DNA from: Siphonodentalium dalli
Lineage: Eukaryota > Mollusca > Scaphopoda > Gadilida > Siphonodentaliidae
DNA: 64,000 nt
NCBI GenBank assembly: GCA_032622095.1
Contig: CP136064.1
Location: 127,831,605-127,895,604, forward strand
Direction: 5' to 3'
In this document: positions 37,231-50,912 of the stretch, piece after piece
Position numbering within the stretch: the first letter of the stretch is position 1
Layout of the letters: every line of letters starts with the position of its first letter
Notes under the pieces: model-generated
What the model was told of the DNA's origin: nothing
The model's database searches: none
The model's input: only the letters and a program-made list of their open reading frames with translations
Program-made: the position numbers and the translations under genes

Positions 37231-37734
37231 GAGAGAGACAGAAGGAGTGAAAGAAGACGGAAAGAGAGAGAGAGAAAAGAACATTAAATTTAACAGTGAA
37301 AAAAATGCGTTAAATTTCCATGAACACACGGCAGTTGTAGCACTCCTCCTCTCCCTTTCTCCCTCTCTTTCTCCCCCTCACTCACTCTGTATCTCGCTCT
37401 GTCTCTCTGACCTCAGCAGATTCATAAATTTTCTACGATTATTAAAATCATCATTATCATGTTATACATATCCTGTCATTCATATCATGTACTCTTCAAC
37501 TTGGCCTCTTACCCTCTGCTCTTCTTATATAGTCAATGTCTCTTTCTTTTCTGATGAGATAACTCAACATAAGTGATGACTCGATTGTTGTTAAATCCTC
37601 TTCAACCTCATCTATTCTAAATTATGTCATAAATAAACATTTGTAAAAAAAATATTATATATGTTCTTTGAGGGTAGAATTAAATATTGTTTAAACCAGA
37701 CCTGTGCAAACTAAGTGAGGCATACCATGACTAA
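36318..37734. other. AT-rich non-coding part of unit 1 with microsatellites
   Basis: No gene seen. Contains a TAA repeat (about 37,138-37,160), an AT run passing into GA (about 37,188-37,280) and a CT-rich tract (about 37,345-37,410). Lengths differ between units. Corresponding stretches are 43,749-45,165 and 51,175-52,600. Confidence 0.7.
37138..37280. repeat. TAA, AT and GA microsatellites, unit 1
   Basis: A run of TAA units is followed by about 40 bp of AT interrupted once by AC, then GA repeats. Counterparts at about 44,579-44,710 and 51,996-52,135 have different repeat numbers, so these are good markers to tell the units apart. Confidence 0.9.
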
Positions 37735-38460
37735 TTAATATTTCAACTCAATGGAACCAAAATTGTCACTTGGTCTGAAAATGGCTGCCAAGATGGCGAC
37801 CAAACATGGGAAATGGTAAATATTGACTCAGCATGCCATGTAATCGCTTACAAGTTGTGGTCGATGAATAAAATTGGCTATTCTGTCTTATATACTTTAA
37901 ATTCTAACATTTCTGATGCACACTGGTTAAGTGTTAACAATGTGACCACTGAAATTACCAGAATTATTGGATTTTTCTATCACAAACTTAACATAAAAAT
38001 TGGCAAAAATTTACTTTTCAGGTTTTGGCCATTTATTCAAGTAAATGGAAGTATCTTTGGTATCAGAGATGTTTATTGTTTTAATCTGTCTTAAATGCGT
38101 CACACTAATGTGTTTTTAGACAAAATTACTCAAGGTGGCTTCCAAAATGGCAACCAATTTGGTAAAACAAAAAAAGATGATTTTTTTTACATATATCCCG
38201 AACATTATTCTGTTCCCAAGAGTTAGAAAATTATAACTCACTTGTTTATTACCATGTTATGCTTAATCCAATGACTACTACATGTTTCATTCTCTGAGGC
38301 ATGACAAATTCCTTTTAAATGATATACTGCAGTATGGAATTTTGCCAAAAATGTCTTCTGGGACTCTGGCCATATTTTTTAACGGAAATAGGCAGAACGT
38401 CTAAACGAAATTGAGTGAAACCATATTATGTGGCTACTCTCGACAATTAGCATGAACATC
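37735..38460. repeat. Diverged second copy of the 33.6-34.6 kb module
   Basis: Shares many phrases in the same order and orientation with 33,570-34,560: GATGAATAAAATTG, a stretch around CACAAACTT, ATTACTCAAG followed by TGGCTTCCAAAATG, ACATATATCC, GGCATGACAAATTC. Identity looks like that of an old duplication. nanos is therefore bracketed by direct repeats. Also present in units 2 (about 45,165-45,900) and 3 (about 52,600-53,330). Confidence 0.7.
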
Positions 38461-38479
38461 AACTTAATATATGGTGTAT

Positions 38480-38817
38480 GTTTTTTTGCCGAATAACCCT
38501 AAAATGTCAAGATCCATGACGAATTTCATAATGATCCTATCAAAGGTACGTCTTGTAGCCTTTGCCAAAGGATTTAGTCATGCAAAGAGTAAAATCCAAG
38601 ATTGCTGCCATACTTTATGGCCGAATGACCCCAACATGACTCGTTTCCATCTACATGTCAATGTCAACGCCCATGACAAATTTCATAATGATCCAACCAA
38701 AGGTATGACCTGTAGCCCGTGCCAAAGGATTTAGTCAGGCAAAGAGTAAAATCCAAGATGGCTGCCAGCGGCCATGTTTTATGGCCGAATGACCCCAAAA
38801 TGAATTGTTCCCATCTG
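38480..38817 (+). repeat. Partial HINE-like repeats at the end of unit 1
   Basis: Two core repeats of the HINE family (each with AAGATTGCTGCC or AAGATGGCTGCC and a GCCGAATGACCCCAA phrase), without the terminal hairpin. They place HINE sequence at both ends of the nanos unit. Counterparts lie at about 45,905-46,256 and 53,335-53,688. Confidence 0.75.
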
Positions 38818-39042
38818 AGATCAGCTGAGATCAGTCTCCTACCCAGGATTAACCGCTGCTCGCGCCCATATGTTGCCCGCGCCCACACGTATTGCGAAGA
38901 AATGTCTCATTTATGTATTTGAGACGTTTGTAGGTTACAATTCATTCTGCATTATTCTGAGAAGCTGAACAGCCCAAATTCATTTGAAAATTGTCTAGAT
39001 CAAGTTAGAATGAATTACAACTGACAAAACGCATCAATAAAC
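38818..39042. repeat. 225-bp dispersed repeat closing unit 1
   Basis: Starts near tgagatcagtctcc and ends caataaac, directly before the next HINE-like start. Homologous to 14,766-14,986 in array 1. Confidence 0.75.
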
Positions 39043-42000
39043 GAAAGTGTCAATGACACTGTAGCTCAACGTGGAAAGGGACTAATTTCATGTGTTACAG
39101 TCAATGAAGCGATAGAAATGCGGAAAGTTGAAATGTCTAAGTAATATCAGATTATCAACATGAAGATATATACATGTATATATATAAAGTAAAATCCAAG
39201 ATGGTTGCTGACAGCCGTATGTTTTTGAATTCAACTAAAAAACATTTGATAGCTTCCATCTAGTAAATCAATATCAAGATTAATATGAAGTTTGATGATG
39301 ATCGGCTGAGGGGAGTGGACTGTAGGGTGTGCAAAAGGATTTAGTCATGCAGAGAGTAAAATCCAAGAGGGCTGCCAGCTGACATGTTTTATGGTCGAAT
39401 GACCCCAAAATGACTCGTTTCACATTTACGTGTCAATGTTAACATCCATGATGATCAGACGAAAACTCCGGCCTGTAGCCCGTGCTAATGGATTGAATTT
39501 TGAAATCCAAGATGCCGCTGCCGGCCAAATTTTTTTGCCGAATGATCCCAAATTGACTCGTTCCCATCTACATGTCAAGAGCCATGACAAATTTCATAAT
39601 GATCAGACCAAAGGTACGACTCACTTGTAGCCTGTGCCAAATGATTTAGTCGTGCAAAGAGAAAATCCAAGATTGCTGCCAGCGGCCATATTTTATGGCC
39701 GAATGACCCCAACATGACTCGTTCCCATTTACATGTCAATATCAACGCCCATGACAAATTTCATAATGATCCGACCAAAGGTATGACCTGGAGCCCGTGC
39801 CAAAGGATTTAGTCAGGCGAAGAGTAAAATCCAAGATGGCTGTGAGCGGCCATGTTTTGTGGCCGAATGACCCCAAAATGACTTGTTCCCATCTACATGT
39901 CATTGTTAACATCCATGACACATTTCATTATTATCAGACCAAAGGTATGACCTGCAGCCCATGCCAAACAATTTAGTCATGCAAAGAGTAAAATACAAGA
40001 TGGCTGCCGGCGGCCATATTTTATGGCTGATCGACCCCAAAATTACTCGTTCCCATCTACATGTCAATATTAACATCCATGACAAATTTCATGATGGTCA
40101 GACAAACAGTAGGACCTGTATCCCGTGCTAATCGATTGAATTTTGAAATCCAAGATGGCCGCTGGCAGCCATTTTTTTTTCTCGAATGACCCCAAAATGA
40201 CTCGTTCCCATCTACATGTCAATGTCAACAGCTATGACAAATTTTATAATGATCCGACCAAAGGTACGACCTGTAGCCCGTGCTAAAGGAAATTGTTGAC
40301 GAATCACACTCGCACAGATACACGCACGACGGATACCAAGCCATGACAATAGCTCAAACTCTACAAAGTAAAGTTGAGCTAAAAATGTTATATTTAATTA
40401 AGAAAAGACACACACCGGCAGCGTTCAGACATCGCGTTGCGAGGGGACTGCACTCTGGTTTGCCGCAGCTTGCGATTTTCGCTGGCGTCATGCCCAGCTT
40501 GTTGACCATTGAGCACGGGGGAGTAGAGTCTGAGCTGCATATAGACCCCTCCCATATGTGGATTTTGTGTGTGATTATGATATATGTGTAGAACTGTATC
40601 AGTGCTTCATTTGCCGGTTGTTTGCCATCTGGCTATTGGGGCTTTCTAGAATTGTCGGTCATTGAATCCAAGATGGCCGCCGAAACTGAATATCTGACTT
40701 GGTAAATTTTAATCAGCAAGTAATCAGGAAGATTGTGAGGTTATAGCTATTAAGTCGTGCGATATGTCATTATATTACTAATTGAATACACCATATTTAT
40801 TGGTATGAATAAATTTCATATATTCAAAATGGCCGCCAAAATGGTCACCGGAAGTGTACAATGACGCTTTTTCAGTAATATTTTCTAGATCACTTTTTGT
40901 TGTTTGAAACTGGTTAAGAATTGTTACTTTGTTTTGCATTGTTTATATTTTCTGGTCATTGGGGCAATGAAATAAGACATTCTTGGTGTCCCTTACGATC
41001 CGTCAATAATTTGATTTTTACAGAACGCCAAAATAGCCGCCAAAATATGGAAAATTGTGAAGATTTCCCCGGTGTACCCTGCAAATCGCTTTGTTGTGGT
41101 TGATGAATAAAATTGGCTATTCTACATTACCAACATGTCTGTTGCACATTGGTTAATTGTTAGTATTGTAACTACTGGCATTGCCATAAATATTGGATTT
41201 TACTCTCACAAACTTGACAATCGGCAAAAATTCACTTTCATGTTTGGACTATTAAAATGTAACTAACTTTGGTATGAAATGTGTTTATTGTTTTGAACTA
41301 TTTTAAATGTGTCAAATCAAATTACTCAAGATGGCTTCCAAAATGTCAACCAACTTGGGTAAAATGTTCATTTTTTACATATATCCGGAACATAATATTA
41401 TTCTCTGCTGTTCCGAAAAGTTAGCAAACTGTGACTCACTTGGTTACTTTGCATGTTAGGTCATCAACTGACAACTAAATATTCTACCTAATTGTCTCAG
41501 TTCCTTATGAGTGTGACGACCCCCCCCCCCCCCCACCTCCGGAATCCGGCTTAAAACTTACCCCGGTATCCGGAATACTCCATAAAAGAGAGACGGCATC
41601 CGGCATACACTTTCTTCTCAAATGATACGAGGAATTAAATCGTGCGTGTTAAAACGCAACATGTGGTGCCTAGCTATATTTACCATTTCTAACCGATTCT
41701 ATTCAATCAATGTAACTTTTCCACTATTCTAGTGTGGTGCACTCGGCGTTATACAAACTAACGTAGATTATCAACGTTTTAACCCGTCAAGCAGATGCCA
41801 GGTGGAAGTCAACTCAATCGGGGAATATAGCAAACCACAGGTCACCATTACGATCTATTTGAACACTAATATTATTAGTCACCCTCCCTCATATGGGGCA
41901 TGACAAATTCATTTTAAAATTGCAATATGGAATTTGACTGAAAACCTCTTTTGGGATTATGGCCATATTTTGAAAGTAAATTGGCAGACTCGAAACTGAG

Positions 42001-42785
42001 ATGAACCACAATATGTGGCTATTTTGGCCCATTTGGATCAAAATGGATCAACTTGATACAAGAGCTATGGAGGCCATGGTGGCAGCCATGTAGTTACTGT
42101 ATGGTCATAGGTGGTGTGAATAGGAATACAAGGAGTTATTTTATGGTCACGAATGATGTTAATAGATATACAAGGGGTGGTCATGATTGGGGTGTCCATT
42201 GTGAGATGCATGAGATACACGTAGTTGCTGGATGGTCATGTGTGAGGTGAAGATGTGGTGTGACTGTATGCATGGTTGCATGGTTATGTGTGGATGCACG
42301 GGTATACACGATGTGACTGTACATGGTCATCTATATGTTGTTTATGTATATATGTAGTGATGGCAAACAACCGGCAAATTGAGGGACTGATATAGTTATA
42401 CAAGGATATCATAACCACAAAAAAAATCCGCAAATGGTGGAGGGGGGCTATATATGCAGCTAAATCGCACCCAATCAACTATAGCCAATTCCCAAAACTG
42501 CTGCTTCAGAACAAGTTTTTTTTTTGGATTTGCAATAAAACGAGAGATATATAATAAGAGAAGGATCACATTTATTACTGAAAATATAAACATCATTCAT
42601 TCATATAACATTGACATAATATATAACATTGGTTCCATGCAAGGAATCAGTTCAATCACATGTAGTAAGCACTATACATATATGCACACTGGCAAGCACG
42701 GGAACGGATTTGCACTATATTGAATACATTTTTGGTGTACGATTGAGACGTACAAGTACGAGTCACTTCAGTCTCAGTAATAGAA

Positions 42786-43370
42786 TCACATGAAGGATCG
42801 GGTATTTCCGCCGTAGTTTTGAGGACAGTACTTGATTGTGTGAGAATCGTCGCCTGTCTTCCTGCAGATAGGACAAACGTACCGTCTCAGAATGGGACAC
42901 GTGGTTTTGCCGGCCGAGTTCTTCAGCACGTGGCTGGAGTACACTTCTACGTCTTCGCCGTTGTTTCTGCAGAACACGCACAGAGGCTTTCTTGTCTTCT
43001 TGTTCTTAGACGCCGCATATTCCTGGAGAACGTCACCGGAACACTGAACGTCACTTTCGTCGAGCGAGAGAAGTGTTGCGTCGAGGGTTTTGTAACTTCG
43101 TGCGGCTGACTGATACATGTCGAAATCATCGAGGTCGGTTTCAATGCCGTTGCGACGAAATTCGTCGTATGCGTTGCATCTTGCGTTGTCGAGCTCCAGC
43201 AGATCGTTGGTGTGGTCGATGGTAGTAGGCATCGTTGCTGATATGTCCTTGAGAATTGTGAACGGACTGTCAATGACGGTTATTGTCTTGCTTTCAGCTC
43301 TTGGAACGTAATTTCCGAATGGGTTCAAACTAACGAACATTTCTTGGGTATCATCAAGGAAGAATTCCAT
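42786..43370 (-). CDS. nanos: Nanos homolog, copy 2
   Basis: 194 residues, one more than the other copies, because of a 3-bp insertion that adds an isoleucine after T29. Compared with copy 3 it also has Q instead of E at residue 9 and M instead of V at the residue before YQSAAR. The double zinc finger and C-terminus are identical to copy 1, and all eight metal ligands are present. The core promoter (TATA-like box 43,472-43,486, initiator A at 43,454) and the poly(A) signal are intact, so nothing visible disables the gene. Start chosen as for copy 1. Confidence 0.92.
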   Translation of the reverse strand: MEFFLDDTQEMFVSLNPFGNYVPRAESKTITVIDSPFTILKDISATMPTTIDHTNDLLELDNARCNAYDEFRRNGIETDLDDFDMYQSAARSYKTLDATLLSLDESDVQCSGDVLQEYAASKNKKTRKPLCVFCRNNGEDVEVYSSHVLKNSAGKTTCPILRRYVCPICRKTGDDSHTIKYCPQNYGGNTRSFM

Positions 43371-43453
43371 TGTAAAAACTGTTGAGTAAAACTGAGTCTG
43401 GATACTGAATGTGATGGTACTGGTTATCGTATGGTAATGGTTGTGAGAGCGAA

Positions 43454-43486
43454 TGACATTTGCAGCATGTACCGGTCTATTTATTA
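43454..43486 (-). promoter_or_regulatory. Core promoter of nanos copy 2
   Basis: Same TATA-like box and initiator-like motif as copy 1, with identical spacing. Confidence 0.5.
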
Positions 43487-44630
43487 CACTCTGGGCGTCC
43501 CCCAGTTGGTGCATGGGGGTTGACACCTGGTCAACTCCATTGGGCTTCGTTGAAAACCTTTCAGGATATTCTAGACAATCGCGTATCAGCGTTGTGAAAA
43601 CATATAGTAAGCTAGTTACCACCGCAATTGACTAATTTGAATGTTGTTTTATCGTCGCTGAACATCACAGGAACCAAAAATGTCTCCATCGACGCCGAAA
43701 GTCGGTAAGAACATTATCAACGGATGGTACAATGGATGGTACATCTAATTATACACAGTTGCACACACATATCTAATATTGTTGCAATATAAAATATAAA
43801 AAAGACGTGATTATGAATATATTATTCGAAAAAACATATTTAACAAATAAAAAAAAATAAAAAAACCTCATTGTGTATGAGCAGTTTGATAACAAAGCAC
43901 ATGACACTGAGATGATATATATATGTCTCTCATAATTATGCATGTACGTCTTTGCTGTTCCATTTGATTTATTACACTTTTGTGATTTTTTCCAACTGTG
44001 AACTTCAAATTAGTGGAGTAGATTAAGTCCAAATTTCAAAGCAATTGTTCAATTTGTAACTAAAGCATGAAAATTTGCACATATGTACATGTTCACATAC
44101 TAATTGATATTGGATATGGAGCCACGCTGAAATATAACGTTAACACCTCTTTTAAGGGGTTTTCCGAATTTAAAGAGCGTTTCGTGATTATATAATTTAT
44201 TAAATGTCGCAATTAATCGTACCATGAAATACGTGATTTAAAATTCGGCATATACATTAAGTATGATTATGCGATATATAATGTCACATTTTTGGGGTAA
44301 AATTGTAACTCCCATCAAGATGGCCGTAAAAATGGTAGCCGTAAGTGGATTTTTTTTCCCACTAATATCTTAATGTAAACATATTTTATTCCAATCATAA
44401 TAACATATATACATTTGACAAAGTGTTGACAATAAAAACAGAATAGGATAAATGATTGTTGGATTGGAAAAGGGATTACACAACAAGCCCAAGGGCTTTT
44501 GTTAAGTTTGCTCCCTTTTTTTTCGCGCCCACTCTTCATTAAGTGTAGAGGGGGGTCAGACGGGAAGGAATGGAAATATTATAATAATAATAATAATAAT
44601 ACTAATGATGATGTTATGATAGACAGGAAG

Positions 44631-44673
<43 letters not shown>

Positions 44674-47600
44674 AGGAGTGAAAGAAGACGGAAAGAGAGA
44701 GAGAGAGATAAAAGAACATTAAATTTAACAGTGAAAAAAATGCGTTAAATTTTCATGAACACACGGCAGTTGTAGCACTCCTCCTCTCCCTTTCTCCCTC
44801 TCTTTCTCCCCCTCACCCACTCTGTATCTCGCTCTGTCTCTCTGACCTCAGCAGATTCATAAATTTTCTACGATTATTAAAATCATCATTATCATGTTAT
44901 ACATATCCTGTCATTCATATCACGTACTCTTCAACTTGGCCTCTTACCCTCTGCTCTTCTTATATAGTCAATGTCTTTTTCTTTTCTGATGAGATAACTC
45001 AACATAAGTGATGACTCGATTGTTGTTAAATCCTCTTCAACCTCATCTATTCTAAATTATGTCATAAATAAACATTTGTAAAAAAAATATTATATATGTT
45101 CTTTGAGGGTAGAATTAAACCAGACCTGTGCAAACTAAGTGAGGCATACCATGACTAATTAATATTTCAACTCAATGGAACCAAAATTGTCACTTGGTCT
45201 GAAAATGGCTGCCAAGATGGCGACCAAACATGGGAAATGGTAAATATTGACTCAGCATGCCATGTAATCGCTTACAAGTTGTGGTCGATGAATAAAATTG
45301 GCTATTCTGTCTTATATACTTTAAATTATAACATTTCTGATGCACACTGGTTAAGTGTTAACAATGTGACCACTGAAATTACCAGAATTATTGGATTTTT
45401 CTATCACAAACTTAACATAAAAATTGGCAAAAATTAACTTTTCAGGTTTTGGCCATTTATTCAAGTAAATGGAAGTATCTTTGGTATCAGAGATGTTTAT
45501 TGTTTTAATCTGTCTTAAATGCGTCACACGAATGTGTTTTTAGACAAAATTACTCAAGGTGGCTTCCAAAATGGCAACCAATTTGGTAAAACAAAAAAAA
45601 GATGATTTTTTTTACATATATCCCGAACATTATTCTGTTCCCAAGAGTTAGAAAATTATAACTCACTTGTTTATTACCATGTTATGCTTAATCCAATGAC
45701 TACTACATGTTTCATTCTCTGAGGCATGACAAAATTCCTTTTAAATGATATACTGCAGTATGGAATTTTGCCAAAAATGTCTTCTGGGACTCTTGCCATA
45801 TTTTTGAACGGAAATAGGCAGAACGTCTAAACGAAATTGAGTGAAACCATATTATGTGGCTACTCTCGACAATTAGCATGAACATCAACTTAATATATGG
45901 TGTATTGTTTTTGCCGAATAACCCTAAAATGTCAATGTCAAGATCCATGACGAATTTCATAATGATCCTATCAAAGGTACGTCTTGTAGCCTTTGCCAAA
46001 GGATTTAGTCATGCAAAGAGTAAAATCCAAGATTGCTGCCATGCTTTATGGCCGAATGACCCCAACATGACTCGTTTCCATCTACATGTCAATGTCAACG
46101 CCCATGACAAATTTCATAATGATCCAACCAAAGGTATGACCTGTAGCCCGTGCCAAAGGATTTAGTCAGGCAAAGAGTAAAATCCAAGATGGCTGCCAGC
46201 CTGCCAGCGGCCATGTTTTTTGGCCGAATGACCCCAAAATGAATTGTTCCCATCTGAGATCAGCTGAGATCAGTCTCCTACCCAGGATTAACCGCTGCCC
46301 GCGCCCATATGTTGCCCGCGCCCACACGTATTGCGAAGAAATGTCTCATTTATGTATTTGATACGTTTGTAGGTTACAATTCATTCTGCATTATTCTGAG
46401 AAGCTGAACAGCCCAAATTCATTTGAAAATTGTCTAGATCAAGTTAGAATGAATTACAACTGACAAAACGCATCAATAAACGAAAGTGTCAATGACACTG
46501 TAGCTCAACTTGGAAAGGGACTAATTTCATGTGTTACAGTCAATGGAGCGATAGAAATGCGGAAAGTTGAAATGTCTAAGTAATATCAGATTATCAACAT
46601 GAAGATATATACATGTATAAATATAAAGTAAAATCCAAGATGGTTGCTGACAGCCGTATGTTTTTGAATGCAACTAAAAAACATTTGGTAGCTTCCATCT
46701 AGTAAATCAATATCAAGATTAATATGAAGTTTGATGATGATCGGCTGAGGGGAGTGGACTGTAGGGTGTGCGAAAGGATTTAGTCATGCAGAGAGTAAAA
46801 TCCAAGATGGCTGCCAGCTGACATGTTTTATGGTCGAATGACCCCAAAATGACTCGTTTCCAATTTACGTGTCAATGTTAACATCCATGATGATCAGACG
46901 AAAACTCCGGCCTGTAGCCCGTGCTAATGGATTGAATTTTGAAATCCAAGATGCCGCTGGCGGCCATATTTTTTTGCCGAATGATCCCAAATTGACTCGT
47001 TCCCATCTACATGTCAAGAGCCATGACAAATTTCATAATGATCAGACCAAAGGTACGACTCACTTGTAGCCTGTGCCAAATGATTTAGTCGTGCAAAGAG
47101 AAAATCCAAGATTGCTGCCAGCGGCCATATTTTATGGCCGAATGACCCCAACGTGACTAGTTCCCATTTACATGTCAATGTCAACGCCCATGACAAATTT
47201 CATAATGATCCGACCAAAGGTATGACCTGGAGCCCGTGCCAAAGGATTTAGTCAGGCGAAGAGTAAAATCCAAGATGGCTGTGAGCGGCCATGTTTTGTG
47301 GCCGAATGACCCCAAAATGACTTGTTCCCATCTACATGTCATTGTTAACATCCATGACACATTTCATTATTATCAGACCAAAGGTATGACCTGCAGCCCA
47401 TGCCAAACAATTTAGTCATGCAAAGAGTAAAATACAAGATGGCTGCCGGCGGCCATATTTTATGGCTGATCGACCCCAAAATTACTCGTTCCCATCTACA
47501 TGTCAATATTAACATCCATGACAAATTTCATGATGGTCAGACAAACAGTAGGACCTGTATCCCGTGCTAATCGATTGAATTTTGAAATCCATGATGGCAG

Positions 47601-50214
47601 CTGGCAGCCATTTTTTTTTCTCGAATGACCCCAAAATGACTCGTTCCCATCTACATGTCAATGTCAACAGCTATGACAAATTTTATAATGATCCGACCAA
47701 AGGTACGACCTGTAGCCCGTGCTAAAGGAAATTGTTGACGAATCACACTCGCACAGATACACGCACGACGGATACCAAGCCATGACAATAGCTCAAACTC
47801 TACAAAGTAAAGTTGAGCTAAAAATGTTATATTTAATTAAGAAAAGACACACACCGGCAGCGTTCAGACATCGCGTTGCGAGGGGACTGCACTCTGTTTT
47901 GCCGCAGCTTGCGATTTTCGCTGGCGTCATGCCCAGCTTGTTGACCATTGAACACGGGGGAGTAGAGTCTGAGCTGCATATAGACCCCTCCCATATGTGG
48001 ATTTTGTGTGTGATTATGATATATGTGTAGAACTGTATCAGTGCTTCATTTGCCGGTTGTTTGCCATCTGGCTATTGGGGCTTTCTAGAGTTGTCGGTCA
48101 TTGAATCCAAGATGGCCGCCGAAACTGAATATCTGACTTGGTAAATTTTAATCAGCAAGTAATCAGGAAGATTGTGAGGTTATAGCTATTAAGTCGTGCG
48201 ATATGTCATTATATTACTAATTGGATACACCATATTTATTGGTATGAATAAATTTCATATATTCAAAATGGCCGCCAAAATGGTCACCGGAAGTGTACAA
48301 TGACGCTTTTTCAGTAATATTTTCTAGATCATTTTTTGTTGTTTGAAACTGGTTAAGAATTGTTACTTTGTTTTGCATTGTTTATATTTTCTGGTCATTG
48401 GGGCAATGAAATAAGACATTCTTGGTGTCCCTTACGATCCGTCAATAATTTGATGTTTACAGAACGCCAAAATAGCCGCCAAAATATGGAAAATTGTGAA
48501 GATTTCCCCGGTGTACCCTGCAAATCGCTTTGTTGTGGTTGATGAATAACATTGGCTATTCTACATTACCAACATGTCTGTTGCACATTGGTTAATTGTT
48601 AGTATTGTAACTACTGGCATTGCCATAAATATTGGATTTTACTCTCACAAACTTGACAATCGGCAAAAATTCACTTTCATGTTTGGACTATTAAAATGTA
48701 ACTAACTTTGGTATGAAATGTGTTTATTGTTTTGAACTATTTTAAATGTGTCAAACCAAATTACTCAAGATGGCTTCCAAAATGTCAACCAACTTGGGTA
48801 AAATGTTCATTTTTCACATATATCCGGAACATAATATTATTCTCTGCTGTTCCGAAAAGTTAGCAAACTGTGACTCACTTGGTTACTATACATGTTAGGT
48901 CATCAACTGACAACTAAATATTCTACCTGATTGTCTCAGTTCCTTATGAGGGTGACGACCCCCCCCCCTACCTCCGGAATCCGGCTTAAAACTTACCCCG
49001 GCATCCGGAATACTCCATAAAAGAGAGACGGCATCCGGCATACACTTTCTTCTCAAATGATACGAGGAATTAAATCGTGCGTGTTAAAACGCAACATGTG
49101 GTGCCTAGCTATATTTACCATTTCTAACCGATTCTATTCAATCAATGTAACTTTTCCACTATTCTAGTGTGGTGCACTCGGCGTTATACAAACTAACGTA
49201 GATTATCAACGTTTTAACCCGTCAAGCAGATGCCAGGTGGAAGTCAACTCTATCGGGGAATATAGCAAACCACAGGTCATCATTACGATCTATTTGAACA
49301 CTAATATTATTAGTCACCCTCCCTCATATGGGGCATGACAAATTCATTTTAAAATTGCAATATGGAATTTGGCTGAAAACCTCTTTTGGGATTATGGCCA
49401 TATTTTGAAAGGAAATTGGCAGACTCGAAACTGAGATGAACCACAATATGTGGCTATTTTGGCCCATTTGGATCAAAATGGATCAACTTGATACAAGAGC
49501 TATGGAGGCCATGGTGGCAGCCAGGTAGTTACTGTATGGTCATAGGTGGTGTGAATAGGAATACAAGGAGTTATTTTATGGTCACGAATGATGTTAATAG
49601 ATATACAAGGGGTGGTCATGATTGGGGTGTCCATTGTGAGATGCATGAGATACACGTAGTTGCTGGATGGTCATGTGTGAGGTGAAGATGTGGTGTGACT
49701 GTATGCATGGTTGCATGGTTATGTGTGGATGCACGGGTATACACGATGTGACTGTACATGGTCATCTATATGTTGTTTATGTATATATGTAGTGATGGCA
49801 AACAACCGGCAAATTGAGGGACTGATATAGTTATACAAGGATATCATAACCACACAAAAAAATCCGCAAATGGTGGAGGGGGGCTATATATGCAGCTAAA
49901 TCGCACCCAATCAACTATAGCCAATTCCCAAAACTGCTGCTTCAGAACAAGTTAGTGTTTTTTTTTTGGATTTGCAATAAAACGAGAGATATATAATAAG
50001 AGAACGATCACATTTATTACTGAAAATATAAACATCATTCATTCATATAACATTGACATAATATATAACATTGGTTCCATGCAAGGAATCAGTTCAATCA
50101 CATGTAGTAAGCACTATACATATATGCACACTGGCAAGCACGGGAACGGATTTGCACTATATTGAATACATTTTTGGTGTACAAGTACGAGTCACTTCAG
50201 TCTCAGTAATAGAA

Positions 50215-50796
50215 TCACATGAAGGATCGGGTATTTCCGCCGTAGTTTTGAGGACAGTACTTGATTGTGTGAGAATCGTCGCCTGTCTTCCTGCAGATAG
50301 GACAAACGTACCGTCTCAGAATGGGACACGTGGTTTTGCCGGCCGAGTTCTTCAGCACGTGGCTGGAGTACACTTCTACGTCTTCGCCGTTGTTTCTGCA
50401 GAACACGCACAGAGGCTTTCTTGTCTTCTTGTTCTTAGACGCCGCATATTCCTGGAGAACGTCACCGGAACACTGAACGTCACTTTCGTCGAGCGAGAGA
50501 AGTGTTGCGTCGAGGGTTTTGTAACTTCGTGCGGCTGACTGATACACGTCGAAATCATCGAGGTCGGTTTCAATGCCGTTGCGACGAAATTCGTCGTATG
50601 CGTTGCATCTTGCGTTGTCGAGCTCCAGCAGATCGTTGGTGTGGTCGATGGTAGTAGGCATCGTTGCTGATATGTCCTTGAGAATTGTGAACGGACTGTC
50701 AATGACGGTTGTCTTGCTTTCAGCTCTTGGAACGTAATTTCCGAATGGGTTCAAACTAACGAACATTTCTTCGGTATCATCAAGGAAGAATTCCAT
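50215..50796 (-). CDS. nanos: Nanos homolog, copy 3
   Basis: 193 residues, with D6, E9, V at the residue before YQSAAR and A118. At every site where copies 1 and 2 differ from each other it agrees with one of them, so it is the best stand-in for the ancestral version. Zinc finger identical to the other copies. TATA-like box at 50,898-50,912, initiator A at 50,880, poly(A) signal at 50,013-50,018. No visible damage. Confidence 0.92.
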   Translation of the reverse strand: MEFFLDDTEEMFVSLNPFGNYVPRAESKTTVIDSPFTILKDISATMPTTIDHTNDLLELDNARCNAYDEFRRNGIETDLDDFDVYQSAARSYKTLDATLLSLDESDVQCSGDVLQEYAASKNKKTRKPLCVFCRNNGEDVEVYSSHVLKNSAGKTTCPILRRYVCPICRKTGDDSHTIKYCPQNYGGNTRSFM

Positions 50797-50879
50797 TGTA
50801 AAAACTGTTGAGTAAAACTGAGTCTGGATACTGAATGTGATGGTACTAGTTATCGTATGGTAATGGTTGTGAGAGCGAA

Positions 50880-50912
50880 TGACATTTGCAGCATGTACCG
50901 GTCTATTTATTA
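50880..50912 (-). promoter_or_regulatory. Core promoter of nanos copy 3
   Basis: Same TATA-like box and initiator-like motif as the other copies, with the same spacing. Confidence 0.5.

Larger units (their letters stand above)
39043..46481. repeat. nanos unit 2
   Basis: Order as in unit 1: HINE-like element 39,043-40,385, AT-rich module to about 42,520, nanos 42,786-43,370 (minus), microsatellite region, diverged module, HINE-like tail, 225-bp repeat (46,257-46,481). It has a small duplication, GCCAGCCTGCCAGC, near 46,195. Confidence 0.88.

Noticed and set aside
37247-37576. 109-codon ORF over GA/CT microsatellites
   Set aside because: Its length comes from simple repeats that lack stops in that frame.
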